64,000 bases of DNA, taken from JASLEW01 sp963732005. GTDB taxonomy: Bacteria; Acidobacteriota; Thermoanaerobaculia; Multivoradales; UBA5704. The notes beneath the pieces were generated by a model. That model had not been told where the DNA came from, did not search any database, and saw nothing but the letters and a program-made list of their open reading frames with translations. The translations under genes and the position numbers were made by a program. Of this stretch, positions 33,862 through 40,431 are shown piece after piece (position 1 is the first letter of the stretch; every line of letters starts with the position of its first letter). The stretch spans positions 620,001 through 684,000 of the forward strand of contig CAVSXT010000003.1 in assembly GCA_963732005.1 (NCBI GenBank), read 5' to 3'.

Positions 33862-34700
33862 CGGGAAGCCTCCGGCAGGGCGATGTCGCTGCGGTCGTCG
33901 GCGAGCAGCGGCAGCTTCCAGCGCAGGCGGTCGGCGTCGCGCAGGTCGAGCTCGGCCACCAGCAGGTGCTCTTCGAGATACGGGGCGCGCGCGGCCAGGT
34001 CGCCGCCGGGGCGGACGATGTGGCTGCCGCCGCTGTAGAACGAGCCCTCCTCCCACCCGACACGGTTGCAATAGACCACCCAGGAGGTGTTCAGCAGCGC
34101 CGCCGACCGGGTCAGCAGCTCCCAGCTCTCGGCACTCTCGGGCGCCTCGCCGCCGCCGATGCGCCCTGGTGCGGCCGAGGGCACCAGCAGCAGCTTGGCG
34201 CCGCCCAGGGCCAGGCTGCGGGCGAGCTCCGGGTGCCACAGGTCCTCGCAGATCAGCAGCCCGGCGCGGCCCCACGGCAGCGGCGCCAGCTCCAGCCGGT
34301 GGCCGGCGCTCAGGAAGCGCTGCTCCTGGAAGATGCCGTAGGTCGGCAGATAGAGCTTGCGGTGGACGAAGGCCGGCTGGCCGTGGCGCAGCAGCGCCGC
34401 GCTGTTGTAGAGCTGCCCGTCGCGGTCCTCCTCGACGAAGCCGGCCACCACCGCCATCGGTCCGGCCGCCGCGGCCAGCCGGTCGAGCGCCGCGTTGCCG
34501 GCGGCCAGCGCCACGCGGGGCGTCAGGTGCAGCAGGCGGTAGCCGGTCAGCGACAGCTCGGGAAACACCAGCAGGTCGACGTCCTGCTGGCGGGCGCGCT
34601 CGATCCAGGCGAGATGGCGCTCGAGATTGGCCTCGACCTCGCCGAGCCTGCAATCGCACTGGGCAAGGCCCACGGTGAGGCGCGAGGGAATGCCGGCCAT
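33858..34700 (-). CDS. Nitrilase-superfamily amidohydrolase, possible glutaminase partner of NadE
   Basis: A carbon-nitrogen hydrolase of about 280 residues. The Glu-Lys-Cys triad is visible: FPELSLTGY (Glu), HRKLYLPTYGIFQE (Lys) and LLICEDLWHPE (Cys). This domain is what fused glutamine-dependent NAD synthetases carry at their N-terminus, and its 4-bp overlap with nadE argues for a split two-subunit enzyme. I prefer ATG 34700 to the in-frame ATG 34721 because the latter lies inside the palindromic -10 element. It is the first gene of the leftward six-gene operon. Confidence 0.88.
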   Translation of the reverse strand: MAGIPSRLTVGLAQCDCRLGEVEANLERHLAWIERARQQDVDLLVFPELSLTGYRLLHLTPRVALAAGNAALDRLAAAAGPMAVVAGFVEEDRDGQLYNSAALLRHGQPAFVHRKLYLPTYGIFQEQRFLSAGHRLELAPLPWGRAGLLICEDLWHPELARSLALGGAKLLLVPSAAPGRIGGGEAPESAESWELLTRSAALLNTSWVVYCNRVGWEEGSFYSGGSHIVRPGGDLAARAPYLEEHLLVAELDLRDADRLRWKLPLLADDRSDIALPEASR

Positions 34701-34711
34701 GATACCGACGG

Positions 34712-34721
34712 ATGCTAGCAT
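34712..34721. promoter_or_regulatory. Palindromic extended -10 element serving both directions
   Basis: The 10-bp perfect palindrome ATGCTAGCAT reads TGC-TAGCAT on both strands, i.e. an extended -10 (TGn-TAnnnT) facing both the nitrilase/nadE operon and the SurA-like gene. The hexamers end 7 bp before GTG 34729 (plus strand) and 11 bp before ATG 34700 (minus strand), so both messages would be leaderless or nearly so. There is no other room for promoters between the two genes. Confidence 0.55.
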
Positions 34722-34728
34722 GGCGTCC

Positions 34729-35640
34729 GTGATCGTCTGCGGCCTCTCCCGCTCCCGGCCCCGGCGGCGCCGCTGCCATCCCAGCGCCGGCTTCCCAGCC
34801 CGCGTCCTCGCCGTCGCGCTGCTGTCGGCGCCGGTGATTGCCGGCGTGCTGCAGGCGGTGCCCGTGGCTGCCGCCGCGCCCGCGGTGGCGCCCGCCACCG
34901 CTGCCGCCGCGCCCGCGGCGCCTGCCGCGCATCCCGCCGGTGGGGGTGCCGCCAACGTGCTCAAGGACCGGGTGGTGGCGGTGGTCGACGACGATCCGAT
35001 CCTGGACTCCGACATCGACCGTGCGGTGGTCGTCGGCCAGCTGCAGGCGAAGGCCGGGGAAGCGCCGCGCGTCTTCCGCCGCCGCGTCCTCGACGACCTG
35101 ATCGCCCAGCGCCTGCGTTTCCACGAGATCGACCGCTTCGGTCTCGAGCAGGTGCCGGTGAGCCAGATCGAGCGGCAGGTCGCCGATGTCCGTTCCCATT
35201 TCAAGGACGACGCCACTTTCCGGCAGAGGCTCAAGGAGGTGGGGCTCGACGAGACCGCCCTGCGCCAGCTGATGGCCCGTCAGCTCGAGGTTCTGGCCTT
35301 CGTGGACGAGCGATTGGGGCCCGAGGTCTTCGTCAGCCTCGAGGACATCTCGACCTATTACCGCACCGTCCTCACCCCGCAGGTGCAGCAGCAGCGCCTG
35401 CCGGTCCCGCCGCTGGCCGACGTGCGCGACAAGATCCGCGAGGTGCTGCGCCAGCAGCGCCTGACCGACGAGATCGACCGCTGGACCGAGGAGCTGCGCC
35501 GCAAGGCCAACATCCTGGTCTACTTCGACAAGCCCGAGGGCGGACCGCTGCCGCCGGTGGTCAAGCGCATCGAGCTCGGCAAGGCCCCGGTCATCTCCCC
35601 GCTGCCGGCCAACGCCCCCCACAAGCCGCCGCCGGGCTGA
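34729..35640 (+). CDS. SurA-like periplasmic chaperone without a PPIase domain
   Basis: About 303 residues from GTG 34729 (ATG 34720 and 34627 are in frame, but the former lies in the -10 element and the latter inside the divergent gene). A basic n-region (SRSRPRRRR) and a hydrophobic core (VLAVALLSAPVIAGVLQAV) give a signal peptide, then a long Ala/Pro stretch. The mature part begins VLKDRVVAVVDDDPILDSDIDRAV and VLDDLIAQRLRFHEI, typical of the SurA N-terminal domain; helical segments to the end resemble SurA_N/C pieces. No parvulin-type rotamase domain is present. Likely an outer-membrane-protein chaperone. Confidence 0.78.
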   Translation: MIVCGLSRSRPRRRRCHPSAGFPARVLAVALLSAPVIAGVLQAVPVAAAAPAVAPATAAAAPAAPAAHPAGGGAANVLKDRVVAVVDDDPILDSDIDRAVVVGQLQAKAGEAPRVFRRRVLDDLIAQRLRFHEIDRFGLEQVPVSQIERQVADVRSHFKDDATFRQRLKEVGLDETALRQLMARQLEVLAFVDERLGPEVFVSLEDISTYYRTVLTPQVQQQRLPVPPLADVRDKIREVLRQQRLTDEIDRWTEELRRKANILVYFDKPEGGPLPPVVKRIELGKAPVISPLPANAPHKPPPG

Positions 35641-35645
35641 GGGAC

Positions 35646-35676
35646 CGCTCCCGCCGCGTTCGACAGAGCCGGGAGT
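35646..35676. terminator. Possible bidirectional hairpin between convergent genes
   Basis: An inverted repeat CGCTCCCG...CGGGAGTG (8 pairs with one G-T, loop about 15) lies between the SurA-like gene and the convergent dipeptidase-like gene. There is no U-tract. It is weak as an intrinsic terminator but correctly placed. Confidence 0.3.
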
Positions 35677-35688
35677 GGCCGGGGCGGC

Positions 35689-36918
35689 TCAGCTTCCCCA
35701 GACGCTCTCGGCGCAGCGGAGGAAATTGAGGCCGAGGAGCTTCTCGATCCTGGCCGGCGAGTGGCCGCGCTGGCGCAGCAGGCGCGCCAGCTTCTGGAAC
35801 TGATCGACGCCGCGTAGATCGACGACGAATGGAAAGGTGTCGGCACGCTCGCCCTTGGCGCCGATGCCGGCGGCGGCACGGGCCGCCACCTCCTTGGCCA
35901 GCTGCACCTTGTAGGCCTCGAGATCGTCGATCGCGGTCACCGAGCCGTCGGTGCCGATGCCGACGTGATCCTCGCCGCAAACGTCGATCGCATGCTCGAT
36001 GTGCGCCACCACGTCGCCGGCGACGGCGTGGCCGGATGGGCTCACGAAGGGCATGAAGAAGATGCCCACGAAACCGCCTTGCGCGGCGACCTGGCGCAGC
36101 TCCTGGTCGGTCTTGTTGCGCGGCAGATCGACCAGCGCCCGGCAGCCCGTGTGATTGATCGAGATCGGCTGCCGGGAGAGGCGCGCCGCATCCAGGCAGG
36201 TGTTCTCGCCGCTGTGGGACAGATCGATCATGATCCGCTGCTCGTTGAGCCGCGCGACCACCTCGCGGCCGAGCGCGGTCAGGCCGCGGTTCTCGGCGAC
36301 CATCGAGCCGTCGCCGAGCTGGTTGCGCGGGTTGTAGGTGAGCTGGATCACCCGCACGCCGAGATTGCCGAAGGTCTCCACGCGGTCGGGCTTGTCGCCA
36401 ATCGCGGCGCCGTTCTGAAAGCCGTAGATGACGCCGACCCTGCCCTCCTGCCGGGCGCGCCGGATGTCGCCGGCGGTATGGACCTTGAGCAGGTCGGCCG
36501 CGTGCTCGCGCACGGCGCGGTCCCACTCGCCGATCGTGCGCACCGTGTACTCGAACGGCTCCTCCGGGCCGGCCACGTAGCCGAGAGTGACGTTGACCGC
36601 CGTCAGGCCCGAGGCATGGGCGTCCCGGATGGCCCGCGGCCCGATCACGATCCGGTCGCCGGCCGCGGCCCCGCCGGGCGGCGAGGCGCCGAGCTCGGCG
36701 TTCGGGTCGTCCAGGCCGCCGAGCGCATTGACGATGATCGCGTGATCCAGGTCGCCGCTCGCGGCCGGCGACGGCTGGCGCTCATCGTGGCTCGCGGGTC
36801 CATCGGGCCGCGCCAGCGCCCCCGGCCCGGCCATGACGCCGAGGGCGGCCAGCCGCAGGAAGGTGCGGCGGTCCGGTCCCGGCCCGGTGGTCGACCCTGC
36901 ACCAAGCACTTTGCCCAT
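35689..36918 (-). CDS. M19 membrane-dipeptidase-like protein with altered metal site, Tat-type signal
   Basis: A 409-residue protein of the renal/membrane dipeptidase fold. The N-terminus DRRTFLRLAALGVMA is a Tat-like signal. Family landmarks: GVRVIQLTYNPRNQLGDG, IMIDLSHSGENT, ISINHTGCRAL, VGIGTDGSV and a C-terminal ARIEKLLGLNFLR. The first ligand pair, normally DGHxD, reads NALGG, and the bridging Glu (usually in GxEG) is Gln in YGFQNG; the later two His and Asp are kept. It may be mono-metal, differently specific or a pseudo-enzyme. GGGGAG precedes ATG 36918. The other M19 gene (57200) keeps all ligands. Confidence 0.87.
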   Translation of the reverse strand: MGKVLGAGSTTGPGPDRRTFLRLAALGVMAGPGALARPDGPASHDERQPSPAASGDLDHAIIVNALGGLDDPNAELGASPPGGAAAGDRIVIGPRAIRDAHASGLTAVNVTLGYVAGPEEPFEYTVRTIGEWDRAVREHAADLLKVHTAGDIRRARQEGRVGVIYGFQNGAAIGDKPDRVETFGNLGVRVIQLTYNPRNQLGDGSMVAENRGLTALGREVVARLNEQRIMIDLSHSGENTCLDAARLSRQPISINHTGCRALVDLPRNKTDQELRQVAAQGGFVGIFFMPFVSPSGHAVAGDVVAHIEHAIDVCGEDHVGIGTDGSVTAIDDLEAYKVQLAKEVAARAAAGIGAKGERADTFPFVVDLRGVDQFQKLARLLRQRGHSPARIEKLLGLNFLRCAESVWGS

Positions 36919-37113
36919 GCGCGTTTTCTCCCCTTGGGGCGAAGCGATGCCGCGGCCCCGAAGGGTCGGCGGCCGTTGCCAGGCGACCCAGCCAGCATAC
37001 TTGAAGTCCGCAGCCGTTCCGGCGCAGACTCGCGCGGCGTGGAAGCGGTCGGCGCCAGCCTTGCGAGCTTCCGCCAGGCATGGCCCAGAGCGCGGTACGA
37101 CGGAGGATCCCCG

Positions 37114-37899
37114 ATGACCGGGCCAGGCCTCGGAACCACAAGATGCAATCGCCTGACGCTTGCCCTGTTGCCGCTTCTCGTCGTGGCGGCAGTCGGTACC
37201 ACCACAGCCTCGACCGGCAATCCCTACCACGTCCACTTCGTGCCCCACCGCCCGGGGCGCGGGAAGCCGCTGCCGCCGCCAGCTTCGCCGACGCTCTATC
37301 GCGGTGTCGATTTTCAGGGCGACGAGCTGGCCATGCTCGAGAACGGCTTCGTTCTCCTGGGCGCCTCGGTGGTCGAGCGTGGCGGTGACGATCCCCGGCA
37401 GGCGGTCGAGCAGGGCAGGCTGATCGGCGCGGCGGCGGTCATCGTCTATGGCCGCCCATTCGAAGCCTCCGCCGGCCAGGGAATCAGGATGCTCCCGTTC
37501 CGCCCGAACCTCCCCGGTCAGGTGGCGACCGCGGGCATTGGCGAGGCCATGATCGCAGCCCCCGCCCAACCGACGGCCGCCGCGTGCTCCGCGACCTACT
37601 GGGGAAAGGTCCAGCCGACGGTCCTGGGCGTCTTGCTGCGCCTCCTCGACCGGCAAGAAGCCAAGCGATGGTCTCGCCGCACCGGCGCCGTCGTCGAGGC
37701 GGTCGTCAACTGCACCTCGGCTCAGGCCGCCAACATCCTGCGCGGCGACGTCCTGCTCGCGATCGACGGCAAGCCCGTCCGGGACCTGGCGGCCATGGAT
37801 TCGTTCATCGATTCGATCGCCGGGAAAAAGGTCCGCGTCGATCTGCTGCGCCATGGAGCGCCGCTCTCGATCGAGGTCCAGGTCAGCCAGGAGCCCTGA
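37114..37899 (+). CDS. Exported PDZ-domain protein of unknown function
   Basis: A 261-residue protein with a signal peptide (LTLALLPLLVVAAVGTTTAS), a central part of unknown fold (YRGVDFQGDELAMLENGFVLLG, AAAVIVYGRPFE), a motif YWGKVQPTVLGVLLRLL, and a C-terminal PDZ-like domain (TGAVVEAVVNCTSAQAANILRGDVLLAIDGKPV). The central part resembles proteins with a Tyr-Trp-rich unknown domain seen beside PDZ modules, but I cannot name it. GGAGGA lies about seven bases before ATG 37114. It diverges from the dipeptidase-like gene; the 195-bp gap between them holds no other gene, only a weak minus-strand TATGCT box near 36994-36999. Confidence 0.78.
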   Translation: MTGPGLGTTRCNRLTLALLPLLVVAAVGTTTASTGNPYHVHFVPHRPGRGKPLPPPASPTLYRGVDFQGDELAMLENGFVLLGASVVERGGDDPRQAVEQGRLIGAAAVIVYGRPFEASAGQGIRMLPFRPNLPGQVATAGIGEAMIAAPAQPTAAACSATYWGKVQPTVLGVLLRLLDRQEAKRWSRRTGAVVEAVVNCTSAQAANILRGDVLLAIDGKPVRDLAAMDSFIDSIAGKKVRVDLLRHGAPLSIEVQVSQEP

Positions 37900-37951
37900 G
37901 CGCAAGCTTGCTCAGCGGGCAGGTGACGGCCGACCGGTGGTAATGATCTTG

Positions 37952-37957
37952 TATAGT
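37952..37957 (+). promoter_or_regulatory. -10 box (TATAGT) for a probable leaderless message
   Basis: TATAGT preceded by TTG ends 7 bp before ATG 37965. No Shine-Dalgarno sequence is present between them, so the transcript would start at or next to the start codon. Confidence 0.45.
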
Positions 37958-37964
37958 GCCGGAT

Positions 37965-38165
37965 ATGACGCAATCTCCCCGGCTTGATCCGGGCGGTTCC
38001 GAGTCACCGCTGGATCACCTCCCGCCCGCGGAGAGTCCCGATGGCGTCGATCTCACGCTCATTCGATGGACCCTCGGGTTGACGCCGCTCGAACGGCTCG
38101 AGCTGCTGCAGGATTGGGTCGACGGACTCACCGAGCTCCGGCATGGCCGAACCCCGGAGCCCTAG
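37965..38165 (+). CDS. Small protein, putative partner of the downstream nucleotidyltransferase
   Basis: A 66-residue protein with a disordered acidic start and a helical second half (LIRWTLGLTPLERLELLQDWVDGLTELR). This type of small protein with an L-x-RLE-x-LQ motif commonly precedes nucleotidyltransferase genes of the 38143 kind. The 23-bp overlap and shared less-GC-rich codon use indicate a two-gene unit. It may be an antitoxin or accessory DNA-binding protein; direct evidence is lacking. The GTG at 37956 is an alternative start, but it overlaps the -10 box. Confidence 0.65.
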   Translation: MTQSPRLDPGGSESPLDHLPPAESPDGVDLTLIRWTLGLTPLERLELLQDWVDGLTELRHGRTPEP

Positions 38166-38655
38166 GTTCCTCGGCCTCCTGCGTGTATTGCTGCACCACG
38201 GAGTCGCCTTCCTCGTGGTCGGCGGCGTGGCGGCCCAGCTCGAGGGAGCGCCCGTCCTCACGCTCGATCTCGATATCCTGTATGACAGAAGCCCTGAGAA
38301 TCTCGAGCGGCTCCTTGCCGCGCTACGCGAGCTCAAGGCGCGGTATCGCGATCCAGCTGGGCGCCATATCGAGCCGGACAGGGCCAGGCTTGAAACCTTG
38401 CGGATGCATCTCCTGAGTACCGAGCTCGGCGCCCTCGATGTGCTTGGCGTTATCGGCAAAGACTTGATTTATCAGGACCTGGCCGGCCGTACCCGGTCGT
38501 ACGATCTTGGCGAGGCACGGGTCCGTGTGCTGGAGCTCGCGGCGGTCATCGAAACCAAGGAATTTGCAAACCGTGAGAAGGACCGTGCCGTCCTACCGGT
38601 GTTGCGGCAGACTCTGGCCATGAAAGCGACTCTCGCGCGAGACGAGGACACCTGA
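38143..38655 (+). CDS. Nucleotidyltransferase-fold protein (AbiEii/DUF6036-like), putative toxin of a TA pair
   Basis: A 170-residue protein: FLVVGGVAAQLEGAPVLTLD followed by LDILYD gives the GG...DxD pattern of the nucleotidyltransferase superfamily near residues 23-45; EFANREKDRAVLPVLRQTL near the end matches the RDKD-type helix of these proteins. Codons here are visibly less GC3-rich than in neighbours, suggesting acquisition. It overlaps the 66-residue gene. By family analogy it could transfer nucleotides to RNA or protein in a toxin-antitoxin setting; no partner has been tested. Confidence 0.78.
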   Translation: MAEPRSPRFLGLLRVLLHHGVAFLVVGGVAAQLEGAPVLTLDLDILYDRSPENLERLLAALRELKARYRDPAGRHIEPDRARLETLRMHLLSTELGALDVLGVIGKDLIYQDLAGRTRSYDLGEARVRVLELAAVIETKEFANREKDRAVLPVLRQTLAMKATLARDEDT

Positions 38656-38672
38656 GCGCTCCCGCCCTTGCG

Positions 38673-39893
38673 GTGACCGATCCCGACTCGCATCCGGCGC
38701 GCTGGCGCATGCTCGCGCTGCTGGCCGCCGCCGAGCTGCTGGGCATGTCGCTGTGGTTCGCGGCCAGTGCCGTGGCGCCCCTGCTCGCCGCCAGGTGGGG
38801 CCTGGGCGCGTCCCAGGCCGCCTGGCTCACCACCGTGGTCCAGCTCGGTTTCGTCGCCGGCACCGGCTGCGCCGCCCTGCTCAATCTCGCCGACGTCGTC
38901 GCGTCGCGCCGCCTGTTCGCGGCTGCCGCGGCGCTTGGCGCGCTGGCCAACGGCGCGCTGCTGCTCGCCCCCGGCTACCGAGCGGCCCTCGCCTGCCGCT
39001 TCGCCACCGGCTTCCTGCTGGCAGGCGTCTATCCGCCGGCGATGAAGATGGTGGCAACCTGGTTCCGTGCCCGCCGGGGCCTGGCGATCGGCACCGTGGT
39101 GGGCGCTCTCACGGTTGGCAAGGCGACGCCCTACCTGGTGCATGCCTGGCGCGGTGCCGGCGTCTCCGAGGTGATCCTCATCGCCTCGGCCGGCGCTCTC
39201 GCCGCGGCCCTCCTGGTCCTGATCGGCTACCGCGACGGCCCTTACCCCTTTCCGCCGCGACCCTTCTCTTGGGGCCTCGCCGGCGAGGTGGTCCGCGTCC
39301 GCCGCTTCCGCCTGGCCACCGGCGGTTACCTGGGTCACATGTTCGAGCTCTACTCCTTCTGGACGTGGATCCCGGCGTTCCTGGCCGCCAGCGCCGCCGC
39401 TCGCGGCGGCACCACGCCGGCCGCCGTCTCGCTGGCCGCTTTCGGCACCATCGCCGTCGGCGGCGCCGGCTGTGTCTGGGGCGGCCTGGTGGCCGACCGC
39501 ACGGGCCGCGAGCGCCTGGTCACCATCGCCCTGGCGGCAAGCGGCAGCTGCGCTCTCGCCATCGGCTTCCTCTTCGGCGCCAGCTTCGCCCTGGTGACCG
39601 CGCTGGCCTGGGTCTGGGGCTTCTTCGTCATCGCCGACAGCGCCCAGTTCAGCGCCCTGGTGACCGAGTCCGTGCCGCCCCACGCCGTGGGCACCGCCCT
39701 CACCGTCCAGACCGCGATCGGCTTCCTCCTCACCACCGTCTCGATCCAGCTGGTTCCACCCCTGGTCGACCGGATCGGCTGGCGCTGGGCCTTCCCGGTG
39801 CTGGCCCTCGGACCCGCCTGCGGCATCGCCAGCATCCGGCGGTTGGCAAGACTGCGCCACGCCGATCCGGTGGGCGCCAGCGCCGGGCGGTAG
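38673..39893 (+). CDS. Major facilitator superfamily transporter
   Basis: A 406-residue inner-membrane permease with about 12 hydrophobic helices. The cytoplasmic loop 2-3 region (RLFAAAAALGALANGALLL) and the loop 8-9 motif GGLVADRTGRERLVTIAL fit the MFS signature; WFRARRGLAIGTVVGALTVGKATPYL is typical of the CynX/NarK-like branch. The GTG start at 38673 comes 17 bp after the nucleotidyltransferase stop. GC content returns to the local norm here. Substrate not predictable. Confidence 0.88.
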   Translation: MTDPDSHPARWRMLALLAAAELLGMSLWFAASAVAPLLAARWGLGASQAAWLTTVVQLGFVAGTGCAALLNLADVVASRRLFAAAAALGALANGALLLAPGYRAALACRFATGFLLAGVYPPAMKMVATWFRARRGLAIGTVVGALTVGKATPYLVHAWRGAGVSEVILIASAGALAAALLVLIGYRDGPYPFPPRPFSWGLAGEVVRVRRFRLATGGYLGHMFELYSFWTWIPAFLAASAAARGGTTPAAVSLAAFGTIAVGGAGCVWGGLVADRTGRERLVTIALAASGSCALAIGFLFGASFALVTALAWVWGFFVIADSAQFSALVTESVPPHAVGTALTVQTAIGFLLTTVSIQLVPPLVDRIGWRWAFPVLALGPACGIASIRRLARLRHADPVGASAGR

Positions 39894-39942
39894 CGCCCTG
39901 GGCGCACCCTCCGGGCTGCGCGCGGACCGATCCGAAGCGCTG

Positions 39943-39951
39943 TGCTATATA
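39943..39951 (+). promoter_or_regulatory. Extended -10 promoter (TGC-TATATA) of the RiPP precursor gene
   Basis: TGC directly followed by TATATA is the strongest promoter-like word in this part of the window and sits in an otherwise GC-rich spacer. It lies about 88 bp upstream of ATG 40039, leaving a leader of roughly 80 nt that includes the hairpin at 39972-39990. No clear -35 hexamer is seen. Confidence 0.6.
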
Positions 39952-39971
39952 AGCAAAGCTGAAGCAGCGGA

Positions 39972-39990
39972 CGCCTGCTGGAGGCAGGCG
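39972..39990 (+). promoter_or_regulatory. Hairpin in the precursor mRNA leader
   Basis: CGCCTGC and GCAGGCG form a perfect 7-bp GC-rich stem with a 5-base loop, between the -10 element and the start codon of the precursor peptide. It is not followed by a U-tract, so it is more likely a stability or translational element than a terminator. Confidence 0.4.
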
Positions 39991-40038
39991 CCCGCCATCG
40001 CACCAACGCATCTCGCCAGCAGCAAGAAAGGTGGACTC

Positions 40039-40236
40039 ATGTTCAAGGGCAGAGCCGGGAAGAAAATCAGCCTGAGCCGCGAAACCCTGCGCCAGCTATC
40101 GGCGGATCGTCTCGAGGGAGTCGCCGGTGGGTTGCCGACGGCAAGCTGCATCAACAGCTGCGTTCATACCTGCCTCACTTGCGGCGCGGGCGTTACATGT
40201 ATCACTTGTGCGCATACCTGTAGCTGCACCTGCTGA
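40039..40236 (+). CDS. Cys/Thr-rich RiPP precursor, class I lanthipeptide-like, double-glycine leader
   Basis: A 65-residue peptide. The leader (1-31) has KKISLSRETLRQL, the KLxLxKETLxxL-type motif of class I lanthipeptide and GG-type natural-product precursors, and ends in EGVAGG. The 34-residue core has nine Cys and ten Ser/Thr; every Cys is directly preceded by Ser or Thr (for example HTCLTC, TCITC, TCSCTC). That is ideal for dehydration and thioether formation, though disulfides are also possible. GAAAGGTGG precedes the ATG. It has its own promoter. No LanB/LanC/LanM, radical-SAM enzyme or C39 peptidase exporter occurs in the window. The nearest ABC exporters are 9 kb away and lack C39. 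Confidence 0.85.
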   Translation: MFKGRAGKKISLSRETLRQLSADRLEGVAGGLPTASCINSCVHTCLTCGAGVTCITCAHTCSCTC

Positions 40237-40255
40237 CCTGTAGCTGCACCTGCTG
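40216..40255 (+). repeat. 20-bp perfect tandem duplication across the precursor stop codon
   Basis: Two exact head-to-tail copies of ACCTGTAGCTGCACCTGCTG. The first encodes the last Thr-Cys-Ser-Cys-Thr-Cys of the core and contains the first two bases of the stop codon; the second is untranslated in that frame. It looks like a recent slippage event at the end of a core peptide. Confidence 0.95.
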
Positions 40256-40431
40256 ACGGTACTCGGCCGGCGCGCGCGGCGTCCCCGCCGCGCCGGGCCG
40301 CCGCTCCCGGCGCGGCGCTCGCTGTGGCCGCCTCTTATCGGCATCACGGCAAACGGTCCGGCAAGCCTTGGTGGCACGGCGCGGTTGTGCGAGGATCGCG
40401 GCCGTGCAGTCTGGAGGAGAAAGGAGCGCCC

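Noticed and set aside
39965..40038. Riboswitch or attenuator in the RiPP leader
   Set aside because: Only one simple 7-bp hairpin is visible, with no conserved aptamer pattern and no terminator; recorded only as a hairpin.
40371..40395. Possible sigma-54 promoter upstream of the M49-like gene (TGGCACGG...TTGTGC)
   Set aside because: The GG-to-GC spacing is wrong for a -24/-12 element, so it is probably chance in GC-rich DNA.
40324..40431. N-terminal extension of the M49-like protein from ATG 40324
   Set aside because: It would place a charged Arg/His-rich stretch before a good signal peptide, and a clear AAGGAG ribosome site sits before ATG 40432.
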